This document shows, piece after piece, positions 17,854-26,053 of a DNA stretch of 64,000 nucleotides. Source of the DNA: Pseudomonas sp. ADAK18 (GTDB taxonomy: Bacteria; Pseudomonadota; Gammaproteobacteria; Pseudomonadales; Pseudomonadaceae). The translations under genes were made by a program, and so were the position numbers. The notes below the pieces were generated by a model. That model ran no database searches. It was given only the letters and a program-made list of their open reading frames with translations, and was not told the DNA's origin. Numbering within the stretch: the stretch's first letter is position 1; every line of letters starts with the position of its first letter. Where the stretch lies: NCBI RefSeq assembly GCF_012935695.1, contig NZ_CP052859.1:2273001-2337000 (forward strand), read 5' to 3'.

Positions 17854-18840
17854 CAGCACCCCACCACTCCAGTTCTCCGACAAACGACTGCCGGTAAACT
17901 TCGCCACCACAGAGCCCTGGGCTATCAACCGCTCCCGATGCCGAGTCACCAGCCGCCCGGTTTGTGCAGCACGTAGCACAACCTCAGAGCCCGGGTCGCC
18001 GGGCCGCCGGATAATCCTGGCAAACCGCTCGCCCTCCTCGATCGCGTCACCCAAGGCTTTTTCAAACACCAGCACGCCCGCACAAGGCGCAAGAACGGTC
18101 TCCATGCAGCCCATGTCTATGACCTGCCCTTGCCACTCGGAAATCACCGCAACTTCATCGATGACCCCGCTTACGCAGAGCCAGGCCCAGAGACCTTCGG
18201 CGTCCTGCTGTGCCAGCGCGTCGCTCACATCCGCCTGGCCTCGCAGTTCAATGGTTGCCGCCAGTCGTGGGTCGGCATGGGCAATGATGGTTTCTTCAAA
18301 AGAACCATCTCCGCCCTCGTCCCAGACAATCACCAGGTCCACCTTCAAGGCCGCCGCCAACGCCAAACCGTCAGGCCAGAAGTTGCGATGGATGTACAGG
18401 TACGGCAAGGCCTCGTCATCGGTGTGCAGGTCCAGCACCAGATCGGCATCACCGGCCAGTTGCACCAGGCTCTTTTGCCAGTGCGCGAGGTTGCTGGCCG
18501 GCCGTTCCATTGCCAGGGAGTGATCGAAAGCGCGGTTGAAATTCTGCCCGGTAGCATCGTGAAAACGCCCCAGCAAGCGCCCCTGGCGAAACTGGCCGAT
18601 GCCGAGCGGGTTGGCCTGGGGCACCACCGTGATACTGCCCTTGAGCCGCCCTTGATCCTGGCATGCCTGCAAACGGGGCAACAGTTGATGCAGCACCAGC
18701 ATCCCGGCGATTTCGTCGGCGTGTACCCCGGCTTGCAGGTGCACCCTCGGTCCACTGCCGTCGCCTTCAAAGCGCCAGGCGCCAACCTGCAGCGTATTGC
18801 CCGAGTCTCCGGTCACTTGCCAGGAAATATCTTTTGCCAT
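17845..18840 (-). CDS. Succinylglutamate desuccinylase/aspartoacylase-family (M14-like) zinc deacylase (331 aa)
   Basis: Zinc-dependent amidohydrolase that removes acyl groups from N-acyl amino acids or similar compounds. The metal site is visible: His and Glu in AGVHADEIAGM and a later His in LVLDLHTDDEALPYLYIH, followed by the C-terminal beta-domain seen in AstE/DoeB-type enzymes. The ATG at 18840 follows AGAGGAGGGCGCGGC. It is divergent from a TetR gene, with a TetR-type operator between them, and the same operator precedes the aminotransferase-transporter operon, so it probably releases an amino acid taken up by that importer. The stop codon lies in the direct repeat bordering the MITE-like element. 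Confidence 0.8.
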   Translation of the reverse strand: MAKDISWQVTGDSGNTLQVGAWRFEGDGSGPRVHLQAGVHADEIAGMLVLHQLLPRLQACQDQGRLKGSITVVPQANPLGIGQFRQGRLLGRFHDATGQNFNRAFDHSLAMERPASNLAHWQKSLVQLAGDADLVLDLHTDDEALPYLYIHRNFWPDGLALAAALKVDLVIVWDEGGDGSFEETIIAHADPRLAATIELRGQADVSDALAQQDAEGLWAWLCVSGVIDEVAVISEWQGQVIDMGCMETVLAPCAGVLVFEKALGDAIEEGERFARIIRRPGDPGSEVVLRAAQTGRLVTRHRERLIAQGSVVAKFTGSRLSENWSGGVLDP

Positions 18841-18874
18841 GCCGCGCCCTCCTCTCATCATTTGTGGGTAGAGA

Positions 18875-18890
18875 TTGAACACCCGTTCAA
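18875..18890. promoter_or_regulatory. TetR-type operator between the deacylase and TetR genes
   Basis: TTGAAC-accc-GTTCAA is a perfect 6-bp inverted repeat with a 4-base spacer, between divergent starts at 18840 and 18930. The core TGAACACYCGTTCA recurs at 24788-24801. Confidence 0.75.
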
Positions 18891-18929
18891 CTAATCTGAT
18901 TGCTCTGGTATTCCTCCAAGGCCATTGCC

Positions 18930-19565
18930 GTGACTGTCGACCCTCCCAAATTGCGCCGTGCCGACCCCGACGAGCGCCGCGACTTGCTGATAGCCGCCAC
19001 CCTCACGAGCTTGGCCCGAGATGGTCATGCCGGGATTTCCGTACGGCGGATCGCGGCGCAAGCCGGGGTTTCCGTGGGCTTGCTCAATCACCATTTCGGT
19101 AGCATCGATGCCCTGATCGCCGAGACCTATCACAAACTGGCCAGCGAGCTGACCGCTGCGCTGTGGCAGGAAGTCGATCTGGTCCAGGGCCCTGCTGCGC
19201 GGCTGGATGCTTTCCTGGTCGGTTCGTTTTCCTCCCGGATCATGGACCCCAAGCTGCTCGGCGTGTGGGTGGTGTTCTGGAGCTTGATTCGCCACTCGCC
19301 TCACGTGAATGAGTCCCATGAAAAAAGTTACCGCGCCTACCTCGAACTGATCCGCCAACTGCTCGACGACCTGGCCGTCAGCGAAGGTTTGGTGATCCAC
19401 GACACTCGCCTGGCTGCCATCGGCTTATCGGCGATGCTCGACGGACTCTGGCTCGAGGGGTGCCTCAACCCCGACACCTTCAGCCCCGCCAACGGGCTGC
19501 ACATCTGTCGCTGCTGGGTACAGGGGCTGCGTCACGGAGCATTCGGCGCCGACCACGTCCTGTGA
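18930..19565 (+). CDS. TetR-family transcriptional regulator, BetI-like (211 aa)
   Basis: N-terminal TetR helix-turn-helix: RRDLLIAATLTSLARDG, then GISVRRIAAQAGVS and LLNHHFGSIDALIAETY, followed by an all-helical ligand domain with BetI-like features (SRIMDPKLLGVWVVFW). The GTG at 18930 is the chosen start; a TTG at 18900 is less likely. It is probably the repressor of both the divergent deacylase and the transporter operon starting at 24708, since matching operators precede both. Its 3' end overlaps the convergent EamA gene by 141 bases. Confidence 0.87.
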   Translation: MTVDPPKLRRADPDERRDLLIAATLTSLARDGHAGISVRRIAAQAGVSVGLLNHHFGSIDALIAETYHKLASELTAALWQEVDLVQGPAARLDAFLVGSFSSRIMDPKLLGVWVVFWSLIRHSPHVNESHEKSYRAYLELIRQLLDDLAVSEGLVIHDTRLAAIGLSAMLDGLWLEGCLNPDTFSPANGLHICRCWVQGLRHGAFGADHVL

Positions 19566-20426
19566 CTCGGAATGCCGGGCGCTGAGCATGGCCAACGTGC
19601 CGCTGACGGCAATCAGCACGGCACCGATGATCAACGAGACGTCCATCGAGGTGCCCCAGATCAGGCTCGATAGCAGGAATGCCCAAATCAACCCCGTGTA
19701 TTCGAACGGCGCCAACAAGGTTGCAGTGGCACGGCGGAAGCTGGCGAACAGCAGGAACTGACCAATGCCGCCCACCAACCCTGCCGCCAACATGCCCAAC
19801 CAGGCTGGCGTGGGTGACGGCGTGTGGGTCCAGGGCAACGTCACCGCCATGCACATCACAAACACCACATTGGTGATCAACATCTGCTCCAGCACCGAAG
19901 TGCCGGGATCGACCTGGCGCAGTTGGATATAGGTAAAAGCCCAGCACAAGGCCGCTGCCAATGTGAGCGCTATCGGCAGCGGATCGACCATGTTGCTGGG
20001 CCGGCAGGCAATCACTACGCCGACAAAGCCGATGACCAGCGAGATCCACTGCCCGCGACTGGCACGTTCCTTGAGGATCAGCGCGGCCAGCAGCGTGACC
20101 ATGATCGGCGCGGAAAAATACAGGGTGGTCATTTCCGCCAGGGTCAGGTCCTTGGCGGCGGTGTAGTACAGCAACCACGCCAGCAACGACAGCAGCCCAC
20201 GCACGATCAACAGTTTGCGGCTGCCGGAATGCCAGGCGCGGCGCAACAAGCCCAGGCGCCCGGCAATCACACAAGCGACCACCACCACGAGGCTGCGCCA
20301 GAACAGGATGGTGAACACTGAATAGTCGGCCACCAGCCATTTGATCGCGGCGTCCTGCAACGCCAGGAAGGCATAGGCTAGGGAACACAGGGCAATCCCT
20401 TGTAGGGAGCGGTCGGCGTTGTTCAT
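19425..20426 (-). CDS. EamA-family (DMT) transporter (333 aa)
   Basis: Ten predicted membrane segments in two EamA repeats (for example SLAYAFLALQDAAIKWL and LTLAAALCWAFTYIQLRQ), typical of inner-membrane metabolite exporters. The ATG at 20426 overlaps the permease stop (ATGA), so it is the last gene of the amino-acid-type transporter operon. The membrane part ends near LAMLSARHS; the last 45 or so residues are hydrophilic, acidic and read antisense to the TetR 3' end, which is unusual and may be a recent readthrough of an original stop. Substrate unknown; co-export of surplus amino acid or product is plausible. Confidence 0.82.
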   Translation of the reverse strand: MNNADRSLQGIALCSLAYAFLALQDAAIKWLVADYSVFTILFWRSLVVVVACVIAGRLGLLRRAWHSGSRKLLIVRGLLSLLAWLLYYTAAKDLTLAEMTTLYFSAPIMVTLLAALILKERASRGQWISLVIGFVGVVIACRPSNMVDPLPIALTLAAALCWAFTYIQLRQVDPGTSVLEQMLITNVVFVMCMAVTLPWTHTPSPTPAWLGMLAAGLVGGIGQFLLFASFRRATATLLAPFEYTGLIWAFLLSSLIWGTSMDVSLIIGAVLIAVSGTLAMLSARHSESQDVVGAECSVTQPLYPAATDVQPVGGAEGVGVEAPLEPESVEHRR

Positions 20427-21130
20427 CCCGCGGACCTGCGCAACGGCGTGCCGCGTCGTTCGGCAATGGCGTACATGGCCTCGATGAGGAAGGTCAGGCA
20501 CAGGTAGACCCCAGCCACCAGCAGCAGCGGCTGGTAGATCTGTAGGGTCTGAGCACGCACCACGTTGGCGGCGCCCAGCAGGTCGACCACGGCAATCGTC
20601 GATGCGAGGGCGGTGGACTTGAGCAGCATCACCGTCTCACCCGCCAGGGTCGGCAACAACAGGCGCATGGCCCGTGGCAAGCGCACCCGCAACAGCGCCT
20701 GGCGTGGGGTCATGCCGAAGGCCGAAGCGGCCTCCATTTCACCCTTGGGTACGGCCAGCAGGCCACCGCGAATCACTTCCCCCACATAAGCACCTACCGA
20801 CAACACCAAGGCAAAGACGATGTACCAATAGCCGTCCCGCAGGAATGGCCAGAGGAAACTGCCACGTATCAGCGGGAACTGGGCGAAGAGACTGCCCAGG
20901 CCATAGTAGAAAATGTAGATCTGGATCAGCAGCGGCGTTCCCCGCAACGCACTGGTGTAGACCACGGCACAGCGTGCCAGCCACTTGCGCCGAGACAAAC
21001 GAGCCAGCGCCACCAGCACCGCCAGGGCAAAGCCCAGCACTGCGGAAACTACCAGCAGCGACAAGGTAGTCTGCAAGCCTTTGCCGATCAGTCCTGCGTA
21101 ATAAATTATCCAATCTGGCATGGGGTTCAC
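20423..21130 (-). CDS. Amino-acid ABC transporter permease (235 aa)
   Basis: HisM/GlnP-type permease with about five membrane segments. The EAA loop reads GEMEAASAFGMTPRQALLRV, and the N-terminal block has TLSLLVVSAVLGFALAVL. The start is GTG at 21130, overlapping the previous permease stop (GTGA); an ATG nine bases later is the alternative. Partner of the permease at 21127-21840, as is usual for polar amino-acid importers with two different permeases. Confidence 0.9.
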   Translation of the reverse strand: MNPMPDWIIYYAGLIGKGLQTTLSLLVVSAVLGFALAVLVALARLSRRKWLARCAVVYTSALRGTPLLIQIYIFYYGLGSLFAQFPLIRGSFLWPFLRDGYWYIVFALVLSVGAYVGEVIRGGLLAVPKGEMEAASAFGMTPRQALLRVRLPRAMRLLLPTLAGETVMLLKSTALASTIAVVDLLGAANVVRAQTLQIYQPLLLVAGVYLCLTFLIEAMYAIAERRGTPLRRSAG

Positions 21131-21840
21131 TCGACCACGGGCATCCAGCGACGAATACGTCGTTCCAGGCGTCCGGACAGGTAGTTGGAGGCCAATGTCA
21201 CCAGGTAATACAAGGCAGCGGCCGTGAGGTAGAACAACAAGTAATGCCGGGTCGAGCCCGCCGCCTGCTTGGCGGTGTACAGCAGCTCATTGGTGCCGAC
21301 CACGCTGATCAGCGCGCTGTCCTTGATCAGGTTGATCCACAGGTTGGACATGCCGGCCAACGCGTAAGGCGCCATGATCGGCAATGTCACCCGACGGAAC
21401 AGGCCAAAACCACTCAAGCCAAAGGCTCGTGCGGCTTCGATCTGGCCGTGTGGAATCGCCAGAATTGCCGCCCGGAATATCTCCGAGGCATACGCGCCCT
21501 GCACCAGCCCCAGCACCAGAATCGCCACCAGCGGCCCGCTGATGTTGACCTGGGCAAAACCCAGCCACAGCATCAGCGCGTTGAGTCCCATGGAACCTGC
21601 GTAATACAGCAGCAGAATCAGCAGCAACTCGGGCACCGCCCGAAATACCGTGGTGTAGCCGCGCATCACCAAGGCAATCGGGCGTGGTGCACTGAGCTTG
21701 GCACAGGCCACCACCAGGCCGATCAGCAGCCCGACCACAAACGATCCGGCCGAGATCTGCAGGGTCATCCATAACCCTTTGAGCAGCGCGTTACCCCATC
21801 CTTGTTCGCTGAAATTGAGTAGATCGAACATCGCCGGCAT
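21127..21840 (-). CDS. Amino-acid ABC transporter permease (237 aa)
   Basis: HisQ/ArtQ-type permease with the EAA loop GQIEAARAFGLSGFGLFRRV and hydrophobic spans throughout. It begins 11 bases after the binding-protein stop and overlaps the next permease gene by four bases, so the transporter genes are cotranscribed. Together with the second permease and the fused ATPase it forms the inner-membrane complex. Confidence 0.9.
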   Translation of the reverse strand: MPAMFDLLNFSEQGWGNALLKGLWMTLQISAGSFVVGLLIGLVVACAKLSAPRPIALVMRGYTTVFRAVPELLLILLLYYAGSMGLNALMLWLGFAQVNISGPLVAILVLGLVQGAYASEIFRAAILAIPHGQIEAARAFGLSGFGLFRRVTLPIMAPYALAGMSNLWINLIKDSALISVVGTNELLYTAKQAAGSTRHYLLFYLTAAALYYLVTLASNYLSGRLERRIRRWMPVVE

Positions 21841-21851
21841 TTCAGGCTTCC

Positions 21852-22688
21852 TTACTGGGCGTAGGGACTGTCGCAGACTTTGCTCACGTAGGCAGGCGTG
21901 TCCGATCGTTTGCAGGGGCTGACGGACAGGCCGAAGTACTTCTCGGACAAGTCAGCGTAGTCCTTGCTCACCAGCAGCTCGCCGATGGCCTTGTCCAACC
22001 GGGCTTTAAGTTCGGTGTCTTCCTTGCGCAAGCCGGCACCGACGCCACGGCCGATGATCGGGTCGTACGGCACGCTGGCGATGTGGGCCAGGTCCTTGGC
22101 TTCCGGGGTTTTCACCATCATTGCGATGGCGGTGTCGTCGGCCATCATGTAGTCGATGCGCCCAGCGATCAGGTCAGCATTGGCCGATTCCTGGGTGTCG
22201 TAATACTTGAGGTCGGCGATGTTCTCGTAGTACTTCTTCAGGTAGTTGGCGCTGACGGTGGAGATCTGCACACCGATCAACTTGCCCTTGAGGCCCGCCG
22301 GGGAGATTTCCACTTCGGCGCCCTTGGGCCCTGCCACACCCAGCAGCGAGTCGTAATAGGCGCGGCTGAATGCAATCTGCTTTTCACGCTCATCGGTGAC
22401 CGACATCGACGAGAAAATCACGTCGATCTTCTTCGCCAGCAACGAAGGAATAATTCCGTCCCACGCCACTTCCTTGATCTGACAGTCGGCTTTCATGCCT
22501 TCACAGAGCTTGTGGATCAGGTCCACTTCAAAACCCGACCATTGCCCGTTACCACCCTTCACGGTGAACGGTGGATAGGGTTCTGCTGCCACCGCAAACA
22601 CGATGGGCGTCTGCGCCGCCAGCGCCGTACCGGCCGCCAGCATCAACACCGCACTGCTCAACCACTTTGCCAGTCGTTTGGAAGTCAT
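21852..22688 (-). CDS. Amino-acid ABC transporter periplasmic binding protein (278 aa)
   Basis: Signal peptide (WLSSAVLMLAAGTALA, cleavage near AAQ) followed by a SBP_bac_3 domain: AAEPYPPFTVKGGNGQWSG, GFEVDLIHKLC, and the DVIFSSMSVTDEREKQIAFS block typical of lysine/arginine/ornithine/histidine-type binding proteins. Two cysteines near residue 70 (CEGMKADC) could form the family disulfide, and two more near the C-terminus could form another. The ATG at 22688 gives the expected signal peptide; longer in-frame starts are not needed. Ligand probably a basic or modified amino acid. Confidence 0.9.
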   Translation of the reverse strand: MTSKRLAKWLSSAVLMLAAGTALAAQTPIVFAVAAEPYPPFTVKGGNGQWSGFEVDLIHKLCEGMKADCQIKEVAWDGIIPSLLAKKIDVIFSSMSVTDEREKQIAFSRAYYDSLLGVAGPKGAEVEISPAGLKGKLIGVQISTVSANYLKKYYENIADLKYYDTQESANADLIAGRIDYMMADDTAIAMMVKTPEAKDLAHIASVPYDPIIGRGVGAGLRKEDTELKARLDKAIGELLVSKDYADLSEKYFGLSVSPCKRSDTPAYVSKVCDSPYAQ

Positions 22689-22713
22689 GATCTTGCCCCG
22701 TCTTTTTATGGAG

Positions 22714-24708
22714 TTAGCGAGTTTGATGCGCGTTGACGAACTGTCGGCAACGCTCACTGCGTGGATCGATAAACACCGAGTCCGGCGAGCCGGTTTCCTC
22801 GATCAAGCCTTGATGCAGAAACGCGACTTTGCTGGAGACATCCCGGGCGAAGGCCATTTCATGGGTCACCAGGATCATGGTGCGGCCCTCTTCTGCCAGG
22901 GAGCGAATCACCCGCAGCACTTCCCCTACCAGTTCCGGGTCGAGGGCCGAGGTGGGTTCGTCGAACAGCATGACTTTGGGGCGCATGGCCAAGGCACGGG
23001 CGATGGCGACGCGCTGTTGCTGGCCGCCGGAGAGAAATGCCGGGTATTCGTTGCGCTTGGCGGCCAGGCCCACGCGGTCGAGCAAGGCTTCGGCCCGTTC
23101 GATGGCCTCGGCACGGTTTTCGCCCAGGACCTGGGTCGGTGCTTCGATCAGGTTTTCCAGCACCGTACGATGAGGCCACAGGTTGAAGTTCTGGAACACC
23201 ATGCCCAGGGTCGAGCGAATCCGCACCAATTGCTTGGCGTCAGCCACCAGCGGTGCGCCGGGGCGACCGTAGTTGAGCTTGATGCTTTCGCCGTCGACAT
23301 GAATGCTGCCCTGATCCGGCACTTCCAGCATATTGATGCAGCGCAGCAAGGTGCTTTTGCCCGAGCCACTGGCGCCGATCAGCGAAATCACCTCGCCTTC
23401 GTGGGCCGTCAGGGAAATACCCTTGAGCACGTCGATATTGCCGAAGCGTTTGTGCAGGTCGATGACTTCGATCATCTTGCGGGCTTCGGCGGGTTGTGGC
23501 GCGATGATCTTGGCAATCGGGGCTACCTGTGGCTCCCCCGCCAGCTTGCCAACAAACCCGGTGATGCGCTGGCAGGCCTCGGCCAAGCGAGCTTCACCCA
23601 GGGTGAATGACAGTCGCACAAAGCCTTGGGCCGGCTCGCCGAATGCTGCCGCATCCAGCACTGACACACCCGCTTCCCGGAACAGCCGCCAGGCAAAATC
23701 CAGGGAGCTGAGGCCTGTGTCGCGCACATCCACCAGCACGAACATCCCGGCCTGGGGCGCTTGCACACGGATGCCTGGGCAGCCGCTGAGCCCAGCCACC
23801 ACCAAATCACGGCGGCGGCGGTAGGTTTCACGCATGCCCTGGGTGACTTGGTCATGGGCCAACACCGCAGCCAGGGCGGCTTCCATGATAAACCCCGGCA
23901 AACCATAAAGCATGCTCAGCACCAGGGTTTCGGCGTGGGCAACCATCGCCGGGGTGGCGATGATCCAGCCGATACGCCAGCCGGTCATGGCATGAGACTT
24001 GGACAGGCTGCCAATCACGATGCAACGTTCGGCCATGCCCGGCAGCGCAGCCAGGCTGTGGTATTCACCGTCGAACACCAGGCTTTCGTAAACCTCGTCC
24101 ACCACCACCCACAGGTCATGGGCGACGGCCAGGTCGGCAATCACCTGGAGCTCGTCGCGGTTGAGTACTACGCCGGTAGGATTGTTCGGGTTGGAAAAGA
24201 AAAGCGCCCGGGTACGCGGCGTAATCGCAGCGGCCAGCAACTGCGGGTCAAGGCGAAAACCTGACTCTGCCGAGCACGGTACCCGCACCAACGTAGCGCC
24301 ACTGGCTTTGAGCGTGGCTTCGTAGGTGACGTACATCGGATCAAGCACCAGTACTTCATCACCCGCCTGCAGCAGGCACATCGAGGTGACGAACAACGCG
24401 TTCTGCGCCCCGGCAACCGTGATGACGTTTTCAGCGTTGAGTGAGCGCGCCAGGGAATGGCTGTAGCGCTTCGCGATGGCCTCGCGCAACGCCAGGCGGC
24501 CAGAAATTTCGGTGTAGTGGGTGTCGCCCTGGCGCAGGGCGTCGATGGCCGCATCGGTGATAAACGACGGTGTGGCGAAATCCGGATCACCGACACTGAG
24601 GATGATCACATCTTCGCCCTTGCTGCTGGCTTCGAACGCAGCGTGGTGAATGTCCCAGGCCGCAACGCCCTGTCCTGCAATTCTCTCAACGAAGGGTGAA
24701 AACCGCAT
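22714..24708 (-). CDS. Fused PLP aminotransferase - amino-acid ABC transporter ATPase (664 aa)
   Basis: One uninterrupted frame encodes two complete proteins. Residues 1-390 are a fold-type I aminotransferase of the AspC/class I-II group: NPNNPTG at 173-179, VVVDEVYESL near 201-210, the PLP lysine Lys237 in GSLSKSHAMTGWR, and a late FVRLSF arginine. A 20-residue Ala/Pro-rich linker follows. Residues 412-664 are a HisP/GlnQ-type ATPase with Walker A GASGSGKST (445-453), signature LSGGQQQR and Walker B VMLFDEP. No stop or strong ribosome-binding site lies at the junction, although Met412 could act as an internal start. It is first in the operon with the binding protein, two permeases and EamA, coupling uptake and transamination on one polypeptide. 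The TetR-type operator is 80 bases upstream. Confidence 0.9.
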   Translation of the reverse strand: MRFSPFVERIAGQGVAAWDIHHAAFEASSKGEDVIILSVGDPDFATPSFITDAAIDALRQGDTHYTEISGRLALREAIAKRYSHSLARSLNAENVITVAGAQNALFVTSMCLLQAGDEVLVLDPMYVTYEATLKASGATLVRVPCSAESGFRLDPQLLAAAITPRTRALFFSNPNNPTGVVLNRDELQVIADLAVAHDLWVVVDEVYESLVFDGEYHSLAALPGMAERCIVIGSLSKSHAMTGWRIGWIIATPAMVAHAETLVLSMLYGLPGFIMEAALAAVLAHDQVTQGMRETYRRRRDLVVAGLSGCPGIRVQAPQAGMFVLVDVRDTGLSSLDFAWRLFREAGVSVLDAAAFGEPAQGFVRLSFTLGEARLAEACQRITGFVGKLAGEPQVAPIAKIIAPQPAEARKMIEVIDLHKRFGNIDVLKGISLTAHEGEVISLIGASGSGKSTLLRCINMLEVPDQGSIHVDGESIKLNYGRPGAPLVADAKQLVRIRSTLGMVFQNFNLWPHRTVLENLIEAPTQVLGENRAEAIERAEALLDRVGLAAKRNEYPAFLSGGQQQRVAIARALAMRPKVMLFDEPTSALDPELVGEVLRVIRSLAEEGRTMILVTHEMAFARDVSSKVAFLHQGLIEETGSPDSVFIDPRSERCRQFVNAHQTR

Positions 24709-24787
24709 GCCAGTGCCTCTCGTTCAATCATAAAAAGCGCAAGCCCGACTGTCGCCAGTCAGGGGGTGCAGTCAACATAATTGAAAC

Positions 24788-24801
24788 TGAACACTCGTTC
24801 A
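24788..24801. promoter_or_regulatory. TetR-type operator upstream of the aminotransferase-ABC fusion operon
   Basis: TGAAC-actc-GTTCA matches the operator at 18875-18890 in both arms and spacer length. It lies about 80-93 bases before the start at 24708. Confidence 0.72.
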
Positions 24802-24869
24802 ACGGTAAATTTCACAGGGTGTCGCTTACAGCTAAAACAGGTCGGGCTCAGGTTAAGCAGATATGTCTC

Positions 24870-24907
24870 CAGCCTGTAGCCGCTGCCGAGGCAGCGGCTA
24901 CAGGCTG
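24870..24907. repeat. Perfect 17-bp stem-loop of the REP 'GCCGCTGCCGAGG' type
   Basis: CAGCCTGTAGCCGCTGC and its exact complement flank a CGAG loop. It is a single REP hairpin of the same family as the larger repeats at 40273 and 55901, and may also terminate the small gene at 24918. Confidence 0.75.
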
Positions 24908-24917
24908 GCGTATGGCT

Positions 24918-25046
24918 TTAGTCCTCCTCGGTATTGCCCACATCATCCAAATCATTCAGCGGCACTTCCGCATCATCCATAAGTGATCCCGGATCTTCAT
25001 TGCCCGGGTCGTTGAGCTCATCATCCTCATCAATCTCAAGTGACAT
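24918..25046 (-). CDS. Very small acidic protein (42 aa)
   Basis: An ATG at 25046 is preceded by GAGGAAAACGAC, a good ribosome-binding site. The product is strongly acidic: 18 of 42 residues are Asp or Glu, with only MSLEIDEDDELNDPG at the start and no lysine or arginine. It sits head to tail with another small hydrophilic protein 11 bases upstream, so the pair is probably one transcript. It is likely disordered; function unknown. Confidence 0.6.
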   Translation of the reverse strand: MSLEIDEDDELNDPGNEDPGSLMDDAEVPLNDLDDVGNTEED

Positions 25047-25057
25047 GTCGTTTTCCT

Positions 25058-25276
25058 CTAACCGCCCTGGGTATCGATATCGGCATCAGTGTCCGGCTTG
25101 GGCTCACGCTCGGGCTTGAAGTCTGGACTGTAGTCGTTTTCCGCTGCCTTGGGATCACGGGCAGGCCTGGGGTCCTTCGGTGCATCGGCGCCCGTGCCGG
25201 GGGCGGGCTCACCACGGTCAATCGCTGGATCATTGCGGCCGCTGACTTGCGGGTCGTCTTTATCGTGTGTGCTCAT
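25058..25276 (-). CDS. Small, probably disordered hydrophilic protein (72 aa)
   Basis: ATG at 25276 after GAAGAGGTGACC. Rich in Asp, Pro, Lys and Arg (for example GEPAPGTGADAPKDPRPARD), with no hydrophobic core, signal or membrane segment. Similar short proteins are common and uncharacterised in Pseudomonas. Cotranscription with the 42-aa acidic protein is likely because only 11 bases separate them. Confidence 0.65.
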   Translation of the reverse strand: MSTHDKDDPQVSGRNDPAIDRGEPAPGTGADAPKDPRPARDPKAAENDYSPDFKPEREPKPDTDADIDTQGG

Positions 25277-25361
25277 GGTCACCTCTTCGCAGAGCCTTGA
25301 AAAAATACATCCTGCGTAAAGGTAAGGCGCTGCCCTGGAGGCTGAAGTTCATTCCAATTAG

Positions 25362-25907
25362 CTAGGCGCCAGGGTTATCTATCTGGATATAGAAGGCATA
25401 AGCCTCCAGCAGCACCCAGAACACCATGAACAACCACGGGGTGCGCACCGAAAACAGCAAGGATTTGCGATAACCCTTGTGGGATGACTCGGTCTCGCAA
25501 AACAGCGGGGAATCATCATAGGCCAAGCCCATCACCGGCTCACTGCGCAGCAGCTGGCTTTGCTTGAAGTGCCAGTGATCGATGATGTCGTAGGCGGCGC
25601 GAATGCCCGGCCAGGCATTGAGCGAACTGAGCACCCCGAGCATCGCCAGGAACGCCGGCACCACCAGAGTGAACAACTTGCCCCACTCCGGGTTGAGATT
25701 GCCCATGCAGGAAACAAAGGCGATCACAAGGAATGATTGTGCCGTGAGGTAGGCATCGGTGCGGTTGGCCAGGATGGTGGTTTCGTACTGGATCTCCCTC
25801 CGGTAGAAGTCCAGGCGGTCCTTGGGCGAGCCGAAAATCTTAGCCGTGTGCTCGGTATGGTCAGTCAACGCCGACTCTGGCGTGTGTGGAGAAATGATTC
25901 TGGGCAC
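25362..25907 (-). CDS. Hypothetical membrane protein (181 aa)
   Basis: Three hydrophobic stretches are visible: LTAQSFLVIAFVSCMG, FTLVVPAFLAMLGVLSSL, and the C-terminal TPWLFMVFWVLLEAYAFYI. The N-terminal 50 residues are cytoplasmic-like and charged (DRLDFYRREIQYETTILANR). I chose the GTG at 25907 (after GGGAGGACATTTGATC); a TTG at 25913 is an alternative. This arrangement resembles the small RipA/DUF-type membrane proteins found next to stress genes, but I cannot assign a family. Confidence 0.65.
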   Translation of the reverse strand: MPRIISPHTPESALTDHTEHTAKIFGSPKDRLDFYRREIQYETTILANRTDAYLTAQSFLVIAFVSCMGNLNPEWGKLFTLVVPAFLAMLGVLSSLNAWPGIRAAYDIIDHWHFKQSQLLRSEPVMGLAYDDSPLFCETESSHKGYRKSLLFSVRTPWLFMVFWVLLEAYAFYIQIDNPGA

Positions 25908-26008
25908 GATCAAATGTCCTCCCGGGATCGAATATCGTTAGAAGAATCGGCCTTGCCCGAAGTTCAAGTTCGTTCGACGCACCATCTTGGAGCGCACTTC
26001 AACGTTGT

Positions 26009-26053
26009 GGCGAGCGGGCTTGCCCGCGTCGGGTCGCGAAGCGGCCCCAAAAT
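26009..26053. repeat. Single REP sequence in the 25908-26332 intergenic region
   Basis: GTGGCGAGCGGGCTTGCCCGC followed by the GGTCGCGAAGCGGCCCC half-hairpin is one unit of the same family as the paired repeats at 48748-48878 and 59551-59680. The remaining intergenic sequence to 26332 shows no gene; a TATAAAA-rich stretch near 26262 could be part of the promoter for the ATP-grasp gene. Confidence 0.7.

Noticed and set aside
17845..18840. Ectoine-degradation DoeB assignment for the M14 deacylase
   Set aside because: The ABC importer, deacylase and aminotransferase recall doe/eut clusters, but no DoeA-like hydrolase or Asn-family regulator is present, so only the family is named.
19480..20466. 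328-codon frame overlapping the EamA gene on the same strand
   Set aside because: Arg/Gly/His-rich with no hydrophobic segments; the other frame encodes a proper ten-span transporter.
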